DNA from: Arcobacter sp. LA11
GTDB taxonomy: Bacteria; Campylobacterota; Campylobacteria; Campylobacterales; Arcobacteraceae
NCBI RefSeq assembly: GCF_001895145.1
Contig: NZ_BDIR01000003.1
Location: 124,001-188,000 of the forward strand
Direction of reading: 5' to 3'
Length of the DNA stretch: 64,000 bases
Shown here: piece by piece, positions 1 to 9,356 of the stretch
Position numbering within the stretch: the first letter of the stretch is position 1
How the letters are laid out: each line of letters starts with the position of its first letter
Program-made: the position numbers and the translations under genes
Notes under the pieces: generated by a model
The model's input: the letters and a program-made list of their open reading frames with translations, nothing else
The model's database searches: none
What the model was told of the DNA's origin: nothing

Positions 1-1256
1 AAAGAGATATTATAGCACTTGATGAAAAATTAAATATTGCATACATGGTTTACAACGGTAACTTATTTAATTTATTCCCTCAAATAGGTGTTAATGATAA
101 TAACAAATGGTATACACCTCTTGATGCTATGAAATCATTTAAAGGAGAGAACCAAAAAGCTGTAGAATCTATGGTTAGAGGTTTTATAAACTCTGTTATA
201 AATGAAAACTGGGAAGTATCAAATAAATTTTTAGATATGTTATCACAATATCAAGAAAAAGCAGGAGCACAAGTTATTCCTTCTAAGTCACAAATTGATA
301 AAGAGATTGCTTTTAACAATTTAGATATTTTTCCTAAAATTACACTTGCATATATTATTTTAGGTTTTGTAATGTTAATTGTTGCATTTATTGTTGTTTT
401 TAATCCTAAAATTAAACCAAGAAAAACTACATTTGTATTTTTTATTTTACTAGCAATTCTTTTTGCACTTCATACTTTTGGTATGGGGTTTAGATGGGTT
501 GTTTCAGGACATGCGCCTTGGTCAGATACATATGAATCTCTTTTATATATTTCATGGTCAGCAATTTTTGCTGGGGTTATTTTCTTTAGAAAATCACTTC
601 TTGCATTAAGTGCAGCTGTAATAGTAGCTGGTATTTTTATGTTTACAGCACACTTAACAGGTATTAACCCTCAAATTACAAACCTAGTGCCTGTACTAAA
701 ATCATACTGGTTAACAATTCATGTTTCAATTTTAACAGCTTCATATGGATTCTTTGGATTAGGTGCTATTTTAGGTTATATGTCATTAATAATGTATATA
801 TTTAGAAAAGGTAGACCTCATTTAGATGAAACAATTAAACATATTACTGCTATTAATGAAATTGCGTTAATTATTGGATTATCAGCGATTACTATTGGAA
901 ACTTCCTTGGTGGAGTTTGGGCAAATGAATCTTGGGGTAGATATTGGGGATGGGATCCAAAAGAGACTTGGGCTTATGTATCAATCGTATTATATGTATT
1001 AGTTGTACACTTAAGATTTGTTAAACCACTTAACAATCCATTTGTATTCTCAACAGCATCATTATTGACATTCTCTTCAATTTTAATGACATATTTTGGA
1101 GTAAACTTTTATCTATCAGGAATGCACTCGTACGCAACAGGGGATCCAGTTCCAGTTCCTATGTGGGTATACTATATAACAGCTGCTATCTTTGTAACAA
1201 TAGGACTTGCATACAAAAATAGAAATCTAAAAGATGATGTTTGTCATACAAAATAA
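1..1256 (+). CDS. ccsBA: Cytochrome c synthetase CcsBA, C-terminal (CcsA) part, truncated by window edge
   Basis: The reading frame is open from the first bases of the window to the stop at 1254-1256, so this is the 3' part of a longer gene; the first ATG at 45 is internal. The fragment is a polytopic membrane protein with the WWD-type heme-handling motif WGWDPKETWA about 100 residues before its end, and conserved-type histidines in TIHVSIL and GMHSYATGD. This is the CcsA/ResC half of system II cytochrome c biogenesis, which attaches heme to CXXCH motifs at the periplasmic face. In Campylobacterota CcsB and CcsA are usually fused, and the large non-membrane segment before the first helix seen here fits a fusion. 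It would mature the multiheme and monoheme cytochromes encoded at 8.5-11.9 kb, but nothing shows it is dedicated to them. Confidence 0.88.
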   Translation, partial: RDIIALDEKLNIAYMVYNGNLFNLFPQIGVNDNNKWYTPLDAMKSFKGENQKAVESMVRGFINSVINENWEVSNKFLDMLSQYQEKAGAQVIPSKSQIDKEIAFNNLDIFPKITLAYIILGFVMLIVAFIVVFNPKIKPRKTTFVFFILLAILFALHTFGMGFRWVVSGHAPWSDTYESLLYISWSAIFAGVIFFRKSLLALSAAVIVAGIFMFTAHLTGINPQITNLVPVLKSYWLTIHVSILTASYGFFGLGAILGYMSLIMYIFRKGRPHLDETIKHITAINEIALIIGLSAITIGNFLGGVWANESWGRYWGWDPKETWAYVSIVLYVLVVHLRFVKPLNNPFVFSTASLLTFSSILMTYFGVNFYLSGMHSYATGDPVPVPMWVYYITAAIFVTIGLAYKNRNLKDDVCHTK

Positions 1257-1261
1257 CTTTT

Positions 1262-1293
1262 TTATAACTAAGCCAATTATGGTTTAGTTATAA
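1262..1293 (+). terminator. Strong hairpin after ccsBA
   Basis: A 13-bp stem (1262-1274 with 1281-1293, one G-T pair) with a 6-base loop lies 6 bases after the ccsBA stop. There is no T-run directly after it, so it may act as a terminator with a poor U-tract or as a 3' stabiliser. Confidence 0.5.
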
Positions 1294-1376
1294 CAAACTA
1301 GTCATATTTGTAACTAAAATAAACAATATAAATAAAATTTTCTAACAATTTAATAATTTTTCAAACTATTTTTTAT

Positions 1377-1382
1377 TATAAT
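1377..1382 (+). promoter_or_regulatory. Probable -10 box for response regulator gene
   Basis: TATAAT lies 22 bases upstream of the ATG at 1405 in an AT-rich region with periodic T tracts and no clear -35, typical of Campylobacterota housekeeping promoters. AAGG at 1391-1394 is the probable ribosome binding site. Confidence 0.5.
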
Positions 1383-1404
1383 AATCTATAAAGGTTATAT
1401 TTAT

Positions 1405-2142
1405 ATGAATCATGACAAGTTACACAATATTATTGCATTTACAAAAGATTTACATGTTCTATATATAGAAGACAATTTCGATGTAAGAGAACAGACTATA
1501 AAAATGCTTCAAATCTTTTTTACGTCTATAGTAGTTGCAAAAAATGGTTCAGAAGGATTAAATCTATTTAATTCAAACAATAAATATGAATCTACATCTT
1601 TTGATTTAATTATTACAGATATAGAAATGCCTGTAATTGATGGAATTTCCATGATAAATTCTATTAGAGATACAAATAAAGATATCCCAATTTTAATTTT
1701 TTCTGCACATAGTAATACTGATTACTTTCTAAAAACGATCAATGCAGGAATTGATGGATACATACTAAAACCCTATAATATTGAACAAATATCTAATTCT
1801 TTGATGAATATAATTGAGAAAAATAAACTTACTAACTCAAATGATCATATAATTCATTTAGAAGATGATTATATTTGGAATTTAAAAGATTCTTTATTAT
1901 ACAAAAATGAAGAAATCATAAAGCTAACAAAAAATGAGATAAAACTTTTTACTTTATTTATAACTTCGAAAGGTTCTTTAAAAACCTATGATGAGATAGA
2001 ATCATATATTTTTAATGATTTTAGTTCAAATAATAAAAGAGTTAGAAACTTAGTTTCAAGACTAAAGATAAAACTAGATTATGAAATCTTTGAATCTATT
2101 TACTCTCATGGATATAAATTAAAATATAAAAACTTTTTATAA
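1405..2142 (+). CDS. OmpR/PhoB-type response regulator
   Basis: The 245-residue protein has an N-terminal receiver domain (about 14-130) with acidic pair E22-D23, phospho-acceptor D72 (ITDIEMP), S100 and K122 (LKPYN). The C-terminal part (about 145-243) has an OmpR-type winged helix, shown by the start LTKNEIKLFTLF and the end RVRNLVSRLK...YSHGYKLKYK. It is a DNA-binding output protein of a two-component system. The kinase that follows (2214-5057) is its likely partner. A direct repeat with 11-bp period sits between the two genes, exactly where an OmpR-type activator of the kinase promoter would bind, so it probably controls the downstream operon. The target genes beyond that are not visible. 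Confidence 0.9.
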   Translation: MNHDKLHNIIAFTKDLHVLYIEDNFDVREQTIKMLQIFFTSIVVAKNGSEGLNLFNSNNKYESTSFDLIITDIEMPVIDGISMINSIRDTNKDIPILIFSAHSNTDYFLKTINAGIDGYILKPYNIEQISNSLMNIIEKNKLTNSNDHIIHLEDDYIWNLKDSLLYKNEEIIKLTKNEIKLFTLFITSKGSLKTYDEIESYIFNDFSSNNKRVRNLVSRLKIKLDYEIFESIYSHGYKLKYKNFL

Positions 2143-2151
2143 TTCATAAAT

Positions 2152-2186
2152 ATTGAGACATTATTGAGACAATTTTTTGATATAAT
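2152..2186 (+). promoter_or_regulatory. 11-bp-period direct repeat plus -10 box: OmpR-type activated promoter
   Basis: ATTGAGACA occurs at 2152-2160 and again at 2163-2171, one helical turn apart. Nine bases later comes TATAAT (2181-2186), giving an inferred start near 2193 and placing the repeats at about -41 to -22, in place of a -35 element. This is the layout of PhoB/OmpR-class activator sites. The regulator encoded immediately upstream is the obvious candidate. Confidence 0.55.
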
Positions 2187-2213
2187 CTTAAAAATATAAT
2201 CAAAAAGCTTATA

Positions 2214-5057
2214 ATGAATAAACTGATAAATAATCTAATAATACTCTTAATTCTTTCATTTTCAGTTTTTGCAAATGATAATATAAACTTAACAATAGAA
2301 GAAAAAAAGTTTTTAAAAAATAACTCTCCATTAAGACTTCATAATGAGTTAAATTGGCCTCCATATAACTATTATCAAAATGATAAACCAAAGGGTTTCT
2401 CTATTGATTATTTAAATTTATTGGCAAAAAAAATAAATACTGATATAAAATTTATTACAGGTCCTTCGTGGGATGAGTTTATGCAGATGCTCCAAAATGA
2501 CGAAATAGATGCCATTATTAATATTTCAAAAAATGAACAAAGAGCTAAAACAATTGCTTTTACATCAATTTTTCATACTGCTGCGAATGCAATTTATGTA
2601 AAGAACGGTGATGAACAACTGGATTCTTTAGAAAAATTAGAAGGCAAGACTATTGTTATGCCAAAAGGTTTTTTTGCACAAAAAGCAATTGCAAAGTACT
2701 ATCCTAAAATAAATCAAATATTAGTAAAAGATTCCCTTGAAGCACTAAAGCTACTATCTTTAGGAAAGGCCGATGCAACTATTGGAAAAAAGAATGTAAT
2801 TGACTATGTAATTACATTAAACAATATTTCAGGGGTTAGCCCGACAAATTATGTTGATGATAATAGAATGGTAAGTTTAATACGTATAGGTACTTCAAAA
2901 AAGAAAGCTATTCTTAGAGATATTTTAGAAAAAGCTCAAAAAAGTGTTACAGATGAAGAATTACTTTCTTTAAAAAGAAAATGGTTTGGAGCTAGAGAAA
3001 TAAAAGAAGATCTTTTTAGTAATTTTTTAACTAAAAGAGAATCCAACTATATTTCAAAAAGAAAAATCATAAGAATGTGTAATATCAATGATTTAAAACC
3101 TATTTCATTTAAAGAAGATGAAAAATTAAAAGGTATTACTATTGATATATTAAAAAAAATCGAAAAGCTGATTAATATTCGATTTATTCCCATTAAAACA
3201 AAATCTTGGGAACAATCAAAAGAGTATTTAAGAACAAATAGATGTGATATTATTCCTACAGTAACAAACAGTAATGAATTAATCGATTATGCAAAGTTTA
3301 CAAAACCTTATCTAAACTATAAATTAGCAATCATAACTCAGAAAAATAAACCTGTTGTATCAAGTTTAGATGATATTTTAGATAAAACAATGGCAAAAAA
3401 ATATGATTCTCAATTAATTACTCTATTAAAATCTACAAATCCAGATTTAAATATTTTAAAAACGAAAAACGATAGAGAAACGATAGAAGCAGTTAGTACA
3501 GGAAAAGCATATTTTGCAGTAGAACCACTTCCTATAGCCTCTTATTATATGTCAAATTACGCACTAAAAAATCTTTATATTTCTAGATATACAAATATGT
3601 CCTATACTGTTAATATGGCTGTAAATAGTAATAACCCTATTCTTTTGAGTATTTTAGATAAAACATTAAGCCAAATTAATGAAAATGAACACAGAGAAAT
3701 ATTTAATAAATGGACTGCGGTATCATTTGAAACGACTTTTGATTATACATTTTTATGGGAAACAATATTTGTTATTTTAGTTATTATTGCAATTTTTTCC
3801 TATAGACAATATGTTTTAAATAAGCATAATAAAACATTACAACTAGCAAATGATGAAATTGAAGAAAAAACTATTGAGCTTGCAAAACAGAAAATATTAT
3901 TTGAAAAATTATATGATAAATCATCGGATGGAGTTCTTTTAATACGAAATAATTTAATTACAAGCTGTAATGAGTCAACACATAATATTTTGAAATATTC
4001 AAAATCTGAAATACTTTATAAGCATTTATATGAAATATCGCCTTATAGACAACCAAATGGTGAAATATCAAAAGAAAAATCTGAAAATATGATAAGAGAA
4101 ACTTTGCACAAAGGTGTTTCAAGTTCAGAATGGATTTTTGCAGATGCAAATAATCAAAGTATTTGGGTAGAGATAGTACTTACTTCTATTGAAATAGAAG
4201 GAAATAGAGTTATACATACTGTGATTAGAGATATATCAAATAGAAAAATTTTAGAGCAGAAACTTGAAGATTTAAATATTAATCTTGAAGAGAAAATCAA
4301 AAAAGAGATAATCAAAAATGAAAAAAATACAAAACAACTAATCCAACAATCAAGACTTGCTCAAATGGGAGAAATGATTTCAATGATTGCACATCAATGG
4401 AGACAACCCCTTGCTGCTATATCTGCTACTACTAATAATTTACTAATCAAAATGTTAATTGATAAAAAAGTGGATAAAGAGCTTATTGAAAATGAATTAA
4501 AATTAATTACAGATTATTCTCAACATTTATCTTCTACAATAGATGATTTTAGAAATTTCTTTAAAACAGAAAAAGAAAAAAATGAATTTGATTTAGAATT
4601 ACTTATTTTAAAATCTATTAGTATAATTAAAACATCTATTGAATCAAATAATATTATTCTAAAAACACAATTTAACTCAAATTTGAAGGTTTTTTCATAT
4701 TCTACAGAAATTCAACAAGTTATATTAAATATTCTTAAAAATGCAGAAGATATATTGATTGAAAAAGATTCAGATGACAAAAAAATAGAAATAACAACTT
4801 ATAAAAAAGATGATACATCAGTATTAATTAAAATTCATGACAATGGAGGAGGAATCGAAAATAGCGTTATTGAAAAGATTTTTGACCCCTACTTCTCTAC
4901 AAAAGATACTAAAGATGGAACAGGACTAGGATTATATATGAGTAGAATTATAATAAATGAACATTGTGAAGGAAATTTAAGAGTTGTAAATGAGTATGAT
5001 GGAGCAACTTTCTTAATAGAGTTACCAACTAATAATATGGATAAAAAAAATGCCTAA
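2214..5057 (+). CDS. Hybrid-type sensor histidine kinase with two periplasmic solute-binding domains and PAS
   Basis: This 947-residue protein starts with a signal sequence, then two bacterial extracellular solute-binding family 3 domains (about 25-255 and 275-505), one membrane helix (about 515-535), a short coiled coil, a PAS domain (about 565-680), and a kinase core. The H-box is IAHQWRQPLAA with phospho-acceptor H727; N (NILKNAED), G1 (DNGGGIE) and G2 (GTGLGLYMS) boxes follow. The tandem Venus-flytrap design is that of BvgS/EvgS kinases, which sense small ligands in the periplasm. There is no C-terminal receiver or Hpt domain, unlike BvgS. The stop overlaps the next gene by 8 bases, so kinase and REC-GGDEF protein are translationally coupled. 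Ligand unknown. Confidence 0.9.
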   Translation: MNKLINNLIILLILSFSVFANDNINLTIEEKKFLKNNSPLRLHNELNWPPYNYYQNDKPKGFSIDYLNLLAKKINTDIKFITGPSWDEFMQMLQNDEIDAIINISKNEQRAKTIAFTSIFHTAANAIYVKNGDEQLDSLEKLEGKTIVMPKGFFAQKAIAKYYPKINQILVKDSLEALKLLSLGKADATIGKKNVIDYVITLNNISGVSPTNYVDDNRMVSLIRIGTSKKKAILRDILEKAQKSVTDEELLSLKRKWFGAREIKEDLFSNFLTKRESNYISKRKIIRMCNINDLKPISFKEDEKLKGITIDILKKIEKLINIRFIPIKTKSWEQSKEYLRTNRCDIIPTVTNSNELIDYAKFTKPYLNYKLAIITQKNKPVVSSLDDILDKTMAKKYDSQLITLLKSTNPDLNILKTKNDRETIEAVSTGKAYFAVEPLPIASYYMSNYALKNLYISRYTNMSYTVNMAVNSNNPILLSILDKTLSQINENEHREIFNKWTAVSFETTFDYTFLWETIFVILVIIAIFSYRQYVLNKHNKTLQLANDEIEEKTIELAKQKILFEKLYDKSSDGVLLIRNNLITSCNESTHNILKYSKSEILYKHLYEISPYRQPNGEISKEKSENMIRETLHKGVSSSEWIFADANNQSIWVEIVLTSIEIEGNRVIHTVIRDISNRKILEQKLEDLNINLEEKIKKEIIKNEKNTKQLIQQSRLAQMGEMISMIAHQWRQPLAAISATTNNLLIKMLIDKKVDKELIENELKLITDYSQHLSSTIDDFRNFFKTEKEKNEFDLELLILKSISIIKTSIESNNIILKTQFNSNLKVFSYSTEIQQVILNILKNAEDILIEKDSDDKKIEITTYKKDDTSVLIKIHDNGGGIENSVIEKIFDPYFSTKDTKDGTGLGLYMSRIIINEHCEGNLRVVNEYDGATFLIELPTNNMDKKNA

Positions 5058-6042
5058 TAATTTAAAAGAATTAATCAATTATGGTCAAACATTAAATGTA
5101 CTATTTATTGAAGACAATGAAGAAGTAAGAATCCAATTAGAAAAACTTTTGAAAAACTTTTTTTCAAATATTGATATGGAAGAAAATGGTTTAGATGGAT
5201 ATGAAAGATATATTGATTTTAAAAACAAAAATGATAGATCTTACGATTTAGTAATTACAGATTTGAGTATGCCAAAAATGGATGGTGTAGACTTATGTAA
5301 GCAAATAATGAAAGATAACCCTAATCAGCTTATTTTAGTAATCTCTGCACATACAGAATCTAAAAAACTGATAGAGCTTATAGATATTGGCATTTATAAA
5401 TTTCTTCAAAAACCTGTAGATTATAATAATTTATTAAATAGTTTATCTTTGATAATTTCAAAAATAAAAAGAGAAAAATCTTATGTAAAACTTGAAACTG
5501 AAGTTAAAAATATCAAAGATCATAATGAAAAACTTAATGAATTAGTAATAACTGACAAATTGACCTCTATCTACAATAGACGTTTTATTGATAATATATT
5601 AAATCAAAGATTTTCTGATTTAGAAAGTAATTCAAATAAAGAACTATCAATAATTTTTATTGATATTGATGATTTTAAATTAATAAATGATTTTCATGGA
5701 CATTTAATAGGAGATCAGATTTTAGTAGAATTCTCTCAAAAATTAAAATCTTTAATAAGAGCTAACGATATTTTAGGACGTTGGGGTGGAGAAGAGTTTA
5801 TTATAATTTCAGATAGAACAAATCTTGAATCTGCAAAAAGTATTGCAGAAAAGTTAAGAAAAGGTATAGAAAATAGTACTTTTACTAAAGTAGATAAATT
5901 AACAGCAAGCTTTGGAATAGCCTCATATGAAGAAAAAGATTGTATACATAATCTAATCCAAAAAGCTGATTATAGTTTATATAAAGCAAAAGAAGAAGGT
6001 AAGAATAAAGTCTGTTTTATTGATAATTTAAATAAATTATAA
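5050..6042 (+). CDS. Response regulator diguanylate cyclase (REC-GGDEF)
   Basis: This 330-residue protein has a receiver domain (about 10-130; E21-D22, phospho-acceptor D71 in ITDLSMP, K near FLQKPVD), a short helical linker, and a GGDEF domain (about 165-327). The active-site motif is GGEEF at 246-250. An inhibitory I-site RxxD (RAND) lies five residues before it, so product feedback is expected. It should convert GTP to cyclic di-GMP when phosphorylated, probably by the kinase whose 3' end it overlaps by 8 bases. It converges on the kinase gene 6017-7813 and the two 3' ends overlap by 26 bases. Confidence 0.92.
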   Translation: MPNNLKELINYGQTLNVLFIEDNEEVRIQLEKLLKNFFSNIDMEENGLDGYERYIDFKNKNDRSYDLVITDLSMPKMDGVDLCKQIMKDNPNQLILVISAHTESKKLIELIDIGIYKFLQKPVDYNNLLNSLSLIISKIKREKSYVKLETEVKNIKDHNEKLNELVITDKLTSIYNRRFIDNILNQRFSDLESNSNKELSIIFIDIDDFKLINDFHGHLIGDQILVEFSQKLKSLIRANDILGRWGGEEFIIISDRTNLESAKSIAEKLRKGIENSTFTKVDKLTASFGIASYEEKDCIHNLIQKADYSLYKAKEEGKNKVCFIDNLNKL

Positions 6043-7813
6043 ATTCTGCACCATATTCTTTATTTTCAACAGTAATTTTACCTTTCATTTTATCTTCTAT
6101 AATTGCTTTTGATAAATAAAGACCTATTCCTGTACCTTTATCTTTTTTAGTAGTAAAATATGGGTCAAAAATATTATTTATAATATTTTTAGGTATTCCT
6201 TCTGCATTATCATTTATAATTATTCTTATACCTTTTTCATCTTTTTTTATAAGCAAATTAATTAATGGTTTCTCAATACTATTCTCTTCTAAAGCATCTT
6301 TTGCATTAACTATTAAATTCATTAAAACTTGCGAAAATTCATTTTTATTTCCATGCAATTTTACTTTTTGTTCATCTTCAATATTAATTTCAATATTATT
6401 ATGTTCTAACATAGGTCCAATAATTTTTAATATTGAGTCTATAGCATCAACTACAAAAAAGTCTTTCTTTTCATTATCTTTTTTATAAAAATCCTTAAAG
6501 TTATCAATAGTATTAGACATAAATTCTATATGATGAAGCGAAGTATCTAAAGAATCATTTAACATTTTATCATCAAGTTTTCCTTTATTTTGAAAAGCTT
6601 TTAAGTTTTGTAAAGTTAAAGAAAGTCTTGTTAAAGGATGTCTCCATTGATGAGCAATATTTCCAATCATATCCCCAAGCTCTGCTAGTTTTCCTTGATT
6701 TTGAAGAAGTCTATCTTTTTTAGCATTCTTTAAAGTTTCAATCCTTACTTTCTTATCTAAATTTGTTGCTAATTCATGTAATTTATCAGCTTGAGAAACT
6801 ACAATCTCGTACATATGTTTTAAAGGACTAGAAAATATTATACTAAATATTATTGACATAAAAAAAGAAAATATTAAAATTGCAATAATCATTTTATTAT
6901 TATTTTCTTCAACTTCTTTTAGTGATTTATCTGTCTCAACTAAAACCATATTAAACCTTTGATTTCCCAAAAGTAAGGGTTGTACATAAAGATTACTAGT
7001 TAAAACTCTACCTTTTAAATTGTCTTTTTGTATTTCATATACAATTTCATCTTCAAAATCATGATCTAATCTATGTTTAGTATGATATAAAGACCAATCA
7101 TACTTTGGGTTCTTATGTTTTATATAATATCCTGCACTATCGGAGATATAAATATCATATAAAGTTGATTTCGTAATACTACTAAAAAGTTCTCGCATAA
7201 AAATATTTATAATTAAAATACCTTCAAATTCATTATTTATATATATTGGTGTTGCAACTCTCACAACGGATTTATTTGGTTGTTCAACTTTACCATGTTC
7301 TATATTTAAATCAATGGGAGAAAACCATACAGAGTTATGGTTTATTTGACTAGCATTTTTAAAATAGTATCTACTTGATTTATCCTGTAACCTAGAGGTT
7401 TTATAAGGTTCTTGAGATTTTTTTTCTCTTTCAAATCTAAGTTTTTCCATACCATTTTTATCTATATATCTCATTTGCATATACTCTTTATTTGCCTCCA
7501 TAATTGTAAGAAATAATAAATCAATATAATAGTTGTAAGCTCCATTATCAACAAATCTTAAAAAATATTCATTTTTTGAAATTGCAAGAATAGCATCACC
7601 TCTTTTTTTAAAAAAGCTATCAAATTCTTTTTTCTTTTCATTACTTTGTAAAGTTACTTCTCTTTCAAACTTATGAAGTTTTAAATCATCAGATAAATAG
7701 ATATGAATAACAGTAATTGAGGCAATTAACAATAGTGTAAATGTTATATACGATAAAAAAAGTTTAAATCCAAAGTTTTTATGTTCTTTAGATAATTTAT
7801 CAACTTCAATCAT
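6017..7813 (-). CDS. Cache-type sensor histidine kinase
   Basis: This 598-residue protein has a membrane helix at about 16-40, a periplasmic region of roughly 265 residues of Cache (PAS-like) type, a second helix (about 309-332), a linker, and a kinase core with H388 in IAHQWRHPLTR. It ends with an HATPase domain containing DNAEGIP and KGTGIGLYLSK. The G1 box reads DNAEG rather than the usual DNGGG, a mild deviation. The gene follows the OmpR-type regulator 7806-8456 with an 8-base overlap, so they form a cognate pair. Its position in the same transcription unit as a thioredoxin-fold protein and a monoheme cytochrome, divergent from the 12-heme cytochrome, suggests it senses a substrate or redox state linked to that respiration. 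The ligand is unknown. Confidence 0.88.
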   Translation of the reverse strand: MIEVDKLSKEHKNFGFKLFLSYITFTLLLIASITVIHIYLSDDLKLHKFEREVTLQSNEKKKEFDSFFKKRGDAILAISKNEYFLRFVDNGAYNYYIDLLFLTIMEANKEYMQMRYIDKNGMEKLRFEREKKSQEPYKTSRLQDKSSRYYFKNASQINHNSVWFSPIDLNIEHGKVEQPNKSVVRVATPIYINNEFEGILIINIFMRELFSSITKSTLYDIYISDSAGYYIKHKNPKYDWSLYHTKHRLDHDFEDEIVYEIQKDNLKGRVLTSNLYVQPLLLGNQRFNMVLVETDKSLKEVEENNNKMIIAILIFSFFMSIIFSIIFSSPLKHMYEIVVSQADKLHELATNLDKKVRIETLKNAKKDRLLQNQGKLAELGDMIGNIAHQWRHPLTRLSLTLQNLKAFQNKGKLDDKMLNDSLDTSLHHIEFMSNTIDNFKDFYKKDNEKKDFFVVDAIDSILKIIGPMLEHNNIEINIEDEQKVKLHGNKNEFSQVLMNLIVNAKDALEENSIEKPLINLLIKKDEKGIRIIINDNAEGIPKNIINNIFDPYFTTKKDKGTGIGLYLSKAIIEDKMKGKITVENKEYGAEFIIYLNYQ

Positions 7814-8456
7814 ATTTTTCTATCTTATAACCGATATTTCTAATATTTGTAATAAAATTATCTTCTAGTTTATTTCTAAGTTTTTTTATTTTTGTTCTTA
7901 AAGTGTTATCACAAACATCTTTTTCTTCCCAAACGTAATCTTTAATGATATCAGGACTAACGGCTATTCCTATATTTTTCACAAGAAGATATAGTAACTC
8001 TTTTTCTTGATTATTTAAAAGAACAGGTTCTTTTTTATAAAAAAGTTGCATACTACATAAATCGAAACAATAATTCTCATTGATTTTTATTCTTTCCATA
8101 CAATCTTTATGTATTAGTTGATTGATTCTTAACTCTAATTCTTCAAACAAGAAAGGTTTTCTAACATAATCATTACATCCCGCTGCATAACCATCTTTTA
8201 CATGGTCTAAATCATTCATAGCAGTTAAATATATTGCAGGAGTATCACAGCTTTTTCTTATCTCTTTTAAAGTCTCTATTCCATTTTTTATTGGTGTGTT
8301 AATATCTAATAAAAGAATATCATAGATTGATAAGACTGAATTATCCAATAATGATTGTCCATCATTGTAAAAATCCACTTTATGTCCATCTAATTCAAAA
8401 TAATTTTTTACTTGTTCACAAATAAAATCATCATCTTCTAATAGCAAAATTTTCAT
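7806..8456 (-). CDS. OmpR-type response regulator of the dodecaheme cytochrome island
   Basis: This 216-residue protein has a receiver domain (about 1-115; acidic cluster E7-D8-D9-D10, phospho-acceptor D51 in LLLDINTP, T78, K100 in VRKPF) and a C-terminal winged helix (about 125-214, with DNTLRTKIKKLRNKL and NIRNIGYKIE). It lies 17 bases downstream of the monoheme cytochrome gene and overlaps its kinase. The direct repeat GCACTTTCA at 9456-9475, next to the cytochrome promoter, has the 11-bp period typical of targets of this family and is the best candidate for its binding site (inference). Confidence 0.9.
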   Translation of the reverse strand: MKILLLEDDDFICEQVKNYFELDGHKVDFYNDGQSLLDNSVLSIYDILLLDINTPIKNGIETLKEIRKSCDTPAIYLTAMNDLDHVKDGYAAGCNDYVRKPFLFEELELRINQLIHKDCMERIKINENYCFDLCSMQLFYKKEPVLLNNQEKELLYLLVKNIGIAVSPDIIKDYVWEEKDVCDNTLRTKIKKLRNKLEDNFITNIRNIGYKIEKYD

Positions 8457-8473
8457 ATAATACTTTCATTTTT

Positions 8474-8842
8474 TTAATTACATGTAGGAACATGCTCAGA
8501 GTCATAAGCAAACTCTTGTAAAAATTCTAGCATTAATTTACTTTGCTTTTTAAATTCATCTCCTTTTAAATATACAATAACATTTTTGGTTGAATTGTCT
8601 TCTTCATGGAAATAAATTAACTCGCTAGCATTTTTTGAAAAGAACTCTTTCCATTCTCTTATTGAAGCAATATTACCTCCTCTACTTCCTTCTCCATGGC
8701 ATGAAGAACAATTCTTTAAATAATAGTCTTGACCTTTCAAATTTTTAGTAGCGTATTCACCTCTAATTTTTTCAGCATTTAAGTTAAAACTTAAAGAAAT
8801 CATAATTATTAAATATAAATTTATCTTATTAATTATTTTCAT
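8474..8842 (-). CDS. Periplasmic monoheme cytochrome c
   Basis: This 122-residue protein has a signal peptide (about 1-23, ending FNLNA) and a single CXXCH heme motif (CSSCH, residues 45-49) early in the mature part. Candidate distal methionine ligands lie near residue 100 (KLMLEF). Size and order fit a small class I cytochrome c acting as a soluble electron carrier. Its start overlaps the stop of the thioredoxin-fold gene (ATGA-type, 4 bases), so they are co-translated. A role as electron donor or acceptor for the divergently encoded 12-heme cytochrome is plausible but rests only on position. The protein ends in VPTCN, leaving one extra cysteine next to the C terminus. Confidence 0.85.
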   Translation of the reverse strand: MKIINKINLYLIIMISLSFNLNAEKIRGEYATKNLKGQDYYLKNCSSCHGEGSRGGNIASIREWKEFFSKNASELIYFHEEDNSTKNVIVYLKGDEFKKQSKLMLEFLQEFAYDSEHVPTCN

Positions 8843-9327
8843 TTTATCATTCCTTTTTCTTTTAATTTATTATGTTTTTTAACTGCATCATCCATCCATT
8901 CCAACATTTGATCTAGTTGCCACATTCCATAAATAATCATGTGTTTTTTACCCCGCCTAGCAAGCTTTTCTTCTTCTGCACCCATAAAATAAATTGCTGG
9001 AGTCATTGATACAGTTAATCTTGGTGGACATTGTCCAGTATTGGCTACATCTGAATCTGCATCTAATGAATTATCTAAAATTACAGGAATAAAATGCTTT
9101 TTAATTTTATCTTTAAACTCTTTTTTACTAAATACTTCTTTCTTTAATTTTGGGCAATAAAAGCAGGTTCTAGATTCTAGAAACATAAATATTAATTTGT
9201 CATGATACTTTGCTAATTGCTTTGTTTCATCAAAATCAGACTGCCAATCTAAACCTTCTTGCCAAGAAAAATCTTCTGCAAAAAGCGATGAAATTAATAC
9301 TAAAAAACTAAATATAATTCTTTTCAT
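8839..9327 (-). CDS. Periplasmic thioredoxin-fold protein (SoxW-like)
   Basis: This 162-residue protein has an N-terminal signal peptide (about 1-17), then a thioredoxin-like domain with redox motif CFYC (C55, C58) after LIFMFLESRT and the expected cis-proline in SMTPAIYF. Such SoxW/thioredoxin_7-type proteins reduce disulfides in the periplasm, often to keep the CXXCH cysteines of apocytochromes or the active cysteine of sulfur enzymes reduced. It also contains an additional cysteine in GQCPPR. It is the first gene of the minus-strand unit with cytochrome, regulator and kinase. AGGAG about 8 bases before the ATG is a good ribosome binding site. A second, related protein is encoded on the other side of the big cytochrome (12704-13177). 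Confidence 0.82.
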   Translation of the reverse strand: MKRIIFSFLVLISSLFAEDFSWQEGLDWQSDFDETKQLAKYHDKLIFMFLESRTCFYCPKLKKEVFSKKEFKDKIKKHFIPVILDNSLDADSDVANTGQCPPRLTVSMTPAIYFMGAEEEKLARRGKKHMIIYGMWQLDQMLEWMDDAVKKHNKLKEKGMIK

Positions 9328-9356
9328 TATAGACTCCTAAATTTCGACTTTTTTTT

